From CAVSCD01 sp963726335 (GTDB lineage Bacteria; Acidobacteriota; Aminicenantia; Aminicenantales; UBA8522): a stretch of 64,000 bases of DNA. The notes beneath the pieces were generated by a model, which searched no databases, was not told the DNA's origin, and worked only from the letters and a program-made list of their open reading frames with translations. Made by a program: the position numbers and the translations under genes. The stretch lies in assembly GCA_963726335.1 (NCBI GenBank), contig CAVSCD010000011.1, positions 620,001 to 684,000 of the forward strand, in the 5' to 3' direction. This document shows, piece by piece, positions 61,008 through 64,000 of the stretch. Within the stretch, counting starts at the first letter, position 1; every line of letters begins with the position of its first letter.

Positions 61008-63266
61008 TCACCTGCTGCTATTTCTTTGTTCTTCAGTCATGTTTGCGCCGGCCGGGCGGTTGCGGTTCTTCCGGAACCTTCTCAGGGAGAGGTAGATCAA
61101 GATGGCGGCGGCCGCCAGGAAGAACGCCAGCACGAGCCGCCTTATGCCGCCGCCCACGTAGGTCAGGCGAAGGGTCATCGGTTCGCCGCTCACCAGCGTC
61201 TCGGCGAAGCGATAGAGCTCGCCCGACGTCGGTATTTGGACCCGGATGGGCAGCACTCCCGTGGCCACCGGCGCTCCTCCAGCCTGGGCGTCCTGGACGC
61301 GCCGATTGAACTGGATCTCGTTTTCGACTTGAGAAGCCAGCTGGGACTGGTCGAGAACCAGCTTGGCGCCGAACTCCTTCTTCATCTCGTCGGCCTGGCG
61401 GAGGACGCGGTCCTTGTAATCCGGCGGCACATCCTCGCCCGGTTGGGGGGCGGCGGGCTCGATCAGGCTTGCCGTCCGGCGTTTGAGGCGAAGGATCGGG
61501 CGGAGGCCGCTGGCGCTTTTCTCTTTCTCGACCGAACCTCCGAACCGGAGGTAGTCGTAGCCGGCGGGAAGATAGACGCTCCACAGCGCCTGACTGACGA
61601 TGATATCCGGCACCGGGAAATCGGCCGACCGACGGCCGAAAGACCCGAAGCGCGGGGTTTTCTGGTGATAGATGACCTCGACGTCGAATGCGGCGAGGCC
61701 CGAAGCGCCCTCCCGCGACCGATTGAGCGGGACCAGGATCTTGCCGTCGCCCCGGCGCGGCTTGGCCGGCGCGCCGTCGACAAAAACGCTCCAGAGCTCC
61801 GCATCCTTCGGGAGGGCGAGCTCGAGGAACTGCTTCGAGGTGTTGCGGACCGAATAGACGACCCGGTGGACGATCTTCCCGTCTTCGGTGACCAGGGTGA
61901 CCCCGCTGGCCAGGTCGATGACCGTGCTGACGACCCGGACCTCCTCGTGCTTCTTGATATCGAAAACGAGGGCATACGGCGACCGCAGGTATTTGAACCC
62001 GAAGATGAGCGGCTTGAGCGAACGGCCGATGAGCGGCCCGGGAAGCTCGGAGACGTCGAGTGCGTCGGCGCCCTCAAGGCTCGAAACGACGACCTCGGCC
62101 GCGCCCTTGAGTTCAACTCCCAGGAAGCCTTTTTCCCGGATGGCGTCCACAACCGTGAAGCCCTCGTAGCCGGCGGCCTGGGCGCCGCCGGGGAGGATCT
62201 TTTCGGCCGCGACCGTGACGGCGAAATTACCCTTTTTCGGAAAATCGAAGGGGACCTCGAGATACGTCTCTTCCTTACGGACCAGCTCGCGCCATTCGCC
62301 GACCCCGGGGCCGCGGACATCGAGGATGTTATATCCCTCGGGGACACGCAGCACCAGCGCCGGGATCGTGTTCTGAAGGACCGTCAAGGCGATCTCGGCG
62401 CTGATCCGGACGGCGTCCTCTTCGATCGAGATCAGGGTGAGCGTGTCCGCGTAGGTCTTGGCGGGCCCGGCCGGCGCTTCGGCGATCTTCTTCCGCCATT
62501 TGAGGGAGACGGTTTCGGTCGGGGTCAGGACGGCGAAGATATGGGTCCCGCTGCCGCGTTCCGAGACCTCGAGCTGCTGGGCGCCCAAAACCTCGACCTC
62601 GAGCCCGCGATGAGGAAGGTCGAACTCGAGGGTCGTGATCGGAGTCCTGGGTACGGGGAAGGAGACCCCCTGGACCTGATCGCCGGTCGCGCGCAGGGCG
62701 AAATCCACGGCGATCCGGAGTTGTCCCGCCCTGGCCGTCGAGACCGTGTAGCGTCCGTCCTTGATTTCGATCAGCGCGGGCATGTCGTTCAGCCGGATAT
62801 CGCGAACGGCGATCTGCCCGGGGAAGAGGGGGAGGCTGACGAATGCGCCGGGGGTGGCGGGGAAGACATCAGCGGAGATGTCGGCCAGCACGAGCACCGC
62901 GCCGCCGGCGAGGCGGCCTCTGTACGCCGATCTCCTCAACAGCGACTCCGCCGGCCGCTGACTGCCGGTCGATGCCGGCGGCTTCATTTTGTCGAGCAGG
63001 TTGCGGAATTGGGCCCGAGTCAGGACGACTTTTTCGTCGCGGAGCTCGAAGGCCGGGACGATCTTCGTGTCCGTCTGGGCGATGATCTGCTGAAACTCGG
63101 CCCAGGAGAGGACGATCTCGTCCTTCCCCAAGTCGAGGAGCTTCTTGAATTCCTCCCATGAGACCTTGACGGCGCCTGTTTCCGCCGCCTCCTGGGCGGG
63201 CGCGGCGAAAGAGAAAGCGAAGACGAGAGCCAAAACCAAAGAGAGCTTTTTGAAGAGTGTCGGCAT
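61008..63266 (-). CDS. Large envelope protein of unknown function with N-terminal repeats
   Basis: 752 residues from ATG 63266, five bases after AGGAGG. A signal peptide (FKKLSLVLALVFAFSFAAPAQ) is followed by three short related helices: VKVSWEEFKKLLD, IVLSWAEFQQIIAQ and VVLTRAQFRNLLDKM (about residues 30-95). A long beta-rich region then spans about 120-620, and a membrane helix (RRLVLAFFLAAAAILIYLSL) at about 710-730 leads to a basic tail. The topology is periplasmic body, single C-terminal anchor. I do not recognise a named family. It is divergent from the glycosylase gene. Confidence 0.72.
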   Translation of the reverse strand: MPTLFKKLSLVLALVFAFSFAAPAQEAAETGAVKVSWEEFKKLLDLGKDEIVLSWAEFQQIIAQTDTKIVPAFELRDEKVVLTRAQFRNLLDKMKPPASTGSQRPAESLLRRSAYRGRLAGGAVLVLADISADVFPATPGAFVSLPLFPGQIAVRDIRLNDMPALIEIKDGRYTVSTARAGQLRIAVDFALRATGDQVQGVSFPVPRTPITTLEFDLPHRGLEVEVLGAQQLEVSERGSGTHIFAVLTPTETVSLKWRKKIAEAPAGPAKTYADTLTLISIEEDAVRISAEIALTVLQNTIPALVLRVPEGYNILDVRGPGVGEWRELVRKEETYLEVPFDFPKKGNFAVTVAAEKILPGGAQAAGYEGFTVVDAIREKGFLGVELKGAAEVVVSSLEGADALDVSELPGPLIGRSLKPLIFGFKYLRSPYALVFDIKKHEEVRVVSTVIDLASGVTLVTEDGKIVHRVVYSVRNTSKQFLELALPKDAELWSVFVDGAPAKPRRGDGKILVPLNRSREGASGLAAFDVEVIYHQKTPRFGSFGRRSADFPVPDIIVSQALWSVYLPAGYDYLRFGGSVEKEKSASGLRPILRLKRRTASLIEPAAPQPGEDVPPDYKDRVLRQADEMKKEFGAKLVLDQSQLASQVENEIQFNRRVQDAQAGGAPVATGVLPIRVQIPTSGELYRFAETLVSGEPMTLRLTYVGGGIRRLVLAFFLAAAAILIYLSLRRFRKNRNRPAGANMTEEQRNSSR

Positions 63267-63462
63267 GTCATCCTCCTTATTCGGCTTACACATCAGGGAT
63301 ACAGCAAGCTTCGGAAGGATGTGTCACCGGGGAGTAAAACGATTGTCAAAGAAGTGTCAAAACCGCCGGCGACGAAGGGGAACGCTTTGACACGCCCTTT
63401 TTTTCTTTGTAAGCTCAAATCATCCCATAAACGCCGCGAAAATTCGAACACGAGGTGTTGCC

Positions 63463-64000
63463 ATGATCGAATTGCCGGAAGCTCTCAACATCGCCGGTCA
63501 GCTCAACAAGGCCATATCCGGCAAGCGGATCGCCGCGGTGACGGCGGCGCACACCCCTCACAAGCTGGCTTGGTACTATGGAGATAAAGCGAAGTACGCC
63601 GGGCTGCTTGTCGGCCGAACCGTCGGTCGCGCCTCGGCGCATGGCGGCCTGGTGGAGATCAAGGCCGGAGACGCCAATATCCTGCTTGGGGAAGGGGCCA
63701 TGATCCGGTTCCACCCTCCGGGCGGACCGCGTCCGGCGAAGCACCAGCTCGTGATCGAATTCGAGGACGACTCGGCCATCAGCGCCGCCGTTCAAATGTA
63801 TGGAGGAATGGGGGCGTTCCTCGAGGGCAAGCTGGATAATCCTTATTATAGGGTGGCCAAAGAAAAGCCTTCCCCCTTCTCCCCGGCTTTTGACCGAGAT
63901 TATTTCGACCGCATCATTTCCGTACCGGAGGTTCAGAAGCTCAGCCTGAAGGCTCTGTTGGCGACCGAGCAGAGGATCCCCGGGCTCGGCAACGGCGTCC
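63463..64000 (+). CDS. Fpg/Nei-family DNA glycosylase-like protein, 3' end beyond window
   Basis: 179 residues visible. MIELPEALNIAGQLNKAISGKRIAAVT matches the Fpg/Nei N-terminus except that the catalytic proline at position 2 (MPELPE in Fpg) is isoleucine; the glutamate (E3) and PE motif remain. Later blocks include KAGDANILLGEGAMIRFHPPG and SLKALLATEQRIPGLGNGV, corresponding to the helix-two-turn-helix region. The zinc finger would be outside the window. It may be a non-glycosylase paralogue or use another nucleophile. Confidence 0.8.
   Translation, partial: MIELPEALNIAGQLNKAISGKRIAAVTAAHTPHKLAWYYGDKAKYAGLLVGRTVGRASAHGGLVEIKAGDANILLGEGAMIRFHPPGGPRPAKHQLVIEFEDDSAISAAVQMYGGMGAFLEGKLDNPYYRVAKEKPSPFSPAFDRDYFDRIISVPEVQKLSLKALLATEQRIPGLGNGV

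Noticed and set aside
61026..63161. Plus-strand open frame (711 codons) opposite the large envelope protein
   Set aside because: The minus strand has a signal peptide, Shine-Dalgarno and membrane anchor; the plus frame has none.
1..64000. tRNA, rRNA, tmRNA or CRISPR
   Set aside because: No T-loop/acceptor pattern, rRNA block or regularly spaced direct repeat was seen.

Overview
The window is GC-rich chromosomal DNA from a diderm bacterium. A complete Kdo (lipopolysaccharide core sugar) gene set points to an LPS-type outer membrane. Several family-level features (a PknB-type kinase fused to WD40-like repeats, CarD, bactofilin, paired M16 peptidases, paired TldD/PmbA, LysW-dependent amino-acid synthesis) fit Acidobacteriota or related Aminicenantes-like lineages. 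That placement is an inference from gene content, not from a marker-gene tree.

Layout. 1-1.4 kb (minus): carD and a CNNM/CBS membrane protein cut by the window edge. 1.5-9.9 kb (plus): an origin-type block rpmH-rnpA-yidD-yidC-jag-mnmE-mnmG-parA-parB-bactofilin, with a perfect parS site across the mnmG stop codon. 9.9-17.1 kb (plus): kdsB-pyrG-kdsA-kdsD-kdsC, then a phosphomannomutase interrupted by an in-frame amber codon, and mannose-1-phosphate guanylyltransferase. 17.3-23.2 kb (minus): a tightly overlapping LysW operon (lysW-lysX-lysY-homocitrate synthase-lysZ-lysJ-class II amidotransferase), divergent from an ACT-domain protein gene and preceded by a promoter with two direct repeats. 24-30 kb: pmbA/tldD and two M16 peptidases. 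30-36 kb (minus): rlmB, accA, hisS, aspS and a DUF4412-like periplasmic protein. 36.5-38 kb: a FucI/AraA-like protein. 38.4-42.9 kb (plus): succinate dehydrogenase, Rieske protein and cytochrome b. 42.9-43.7 kb (minus): ECF sigma factor and anti-sigma factor. 44-50.6 kb: URO-D-like protein, RadC, formate-THF ligase, a truncated deaminase and a truncated kinase, in repeat-rich spacers. 50.8-57.7 kb (plus): thiolase, 3-hydroxyacyl-CoA dehydrogenase, recA, Fe/Mn superoxide dismutase, class II photolyase, CorA and LapA-like protein. 57.9-64 kb: SagB-type nitroreductase, a secreted beta-propeller-like protein, a RibD/DHFR-like reductase, a large unrecognised envelope protein and the start of an Fpg/Nei-like glycosylase.

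Two themes run through the window. First, several conserved genes carry single-base indels or a nonsense codon while the rest of their coding sequence looks intact. sdhA and sdhB hold about nine such breaks in 2.4 kb; lysY, the second M16 gene, thiolase, the kinase and the phosphomannomutase have one each. Uncorrected consensus errors or very recent decay both fit. Second, the spacers hold several small repeat families: a 100-123 bp element with four copies whose end arms co-vary, a 33-bp GC-rich repeat in inverted orientation 36 kb apart, a 334-bp segment bounded by 17-bp inverted repeats with a third solo end elsewhere, and a pair of ~54-bp stem-loops with different but self-complementary arms. 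No rRNA, tRNA, CRISPR array or intact transposase was seen.
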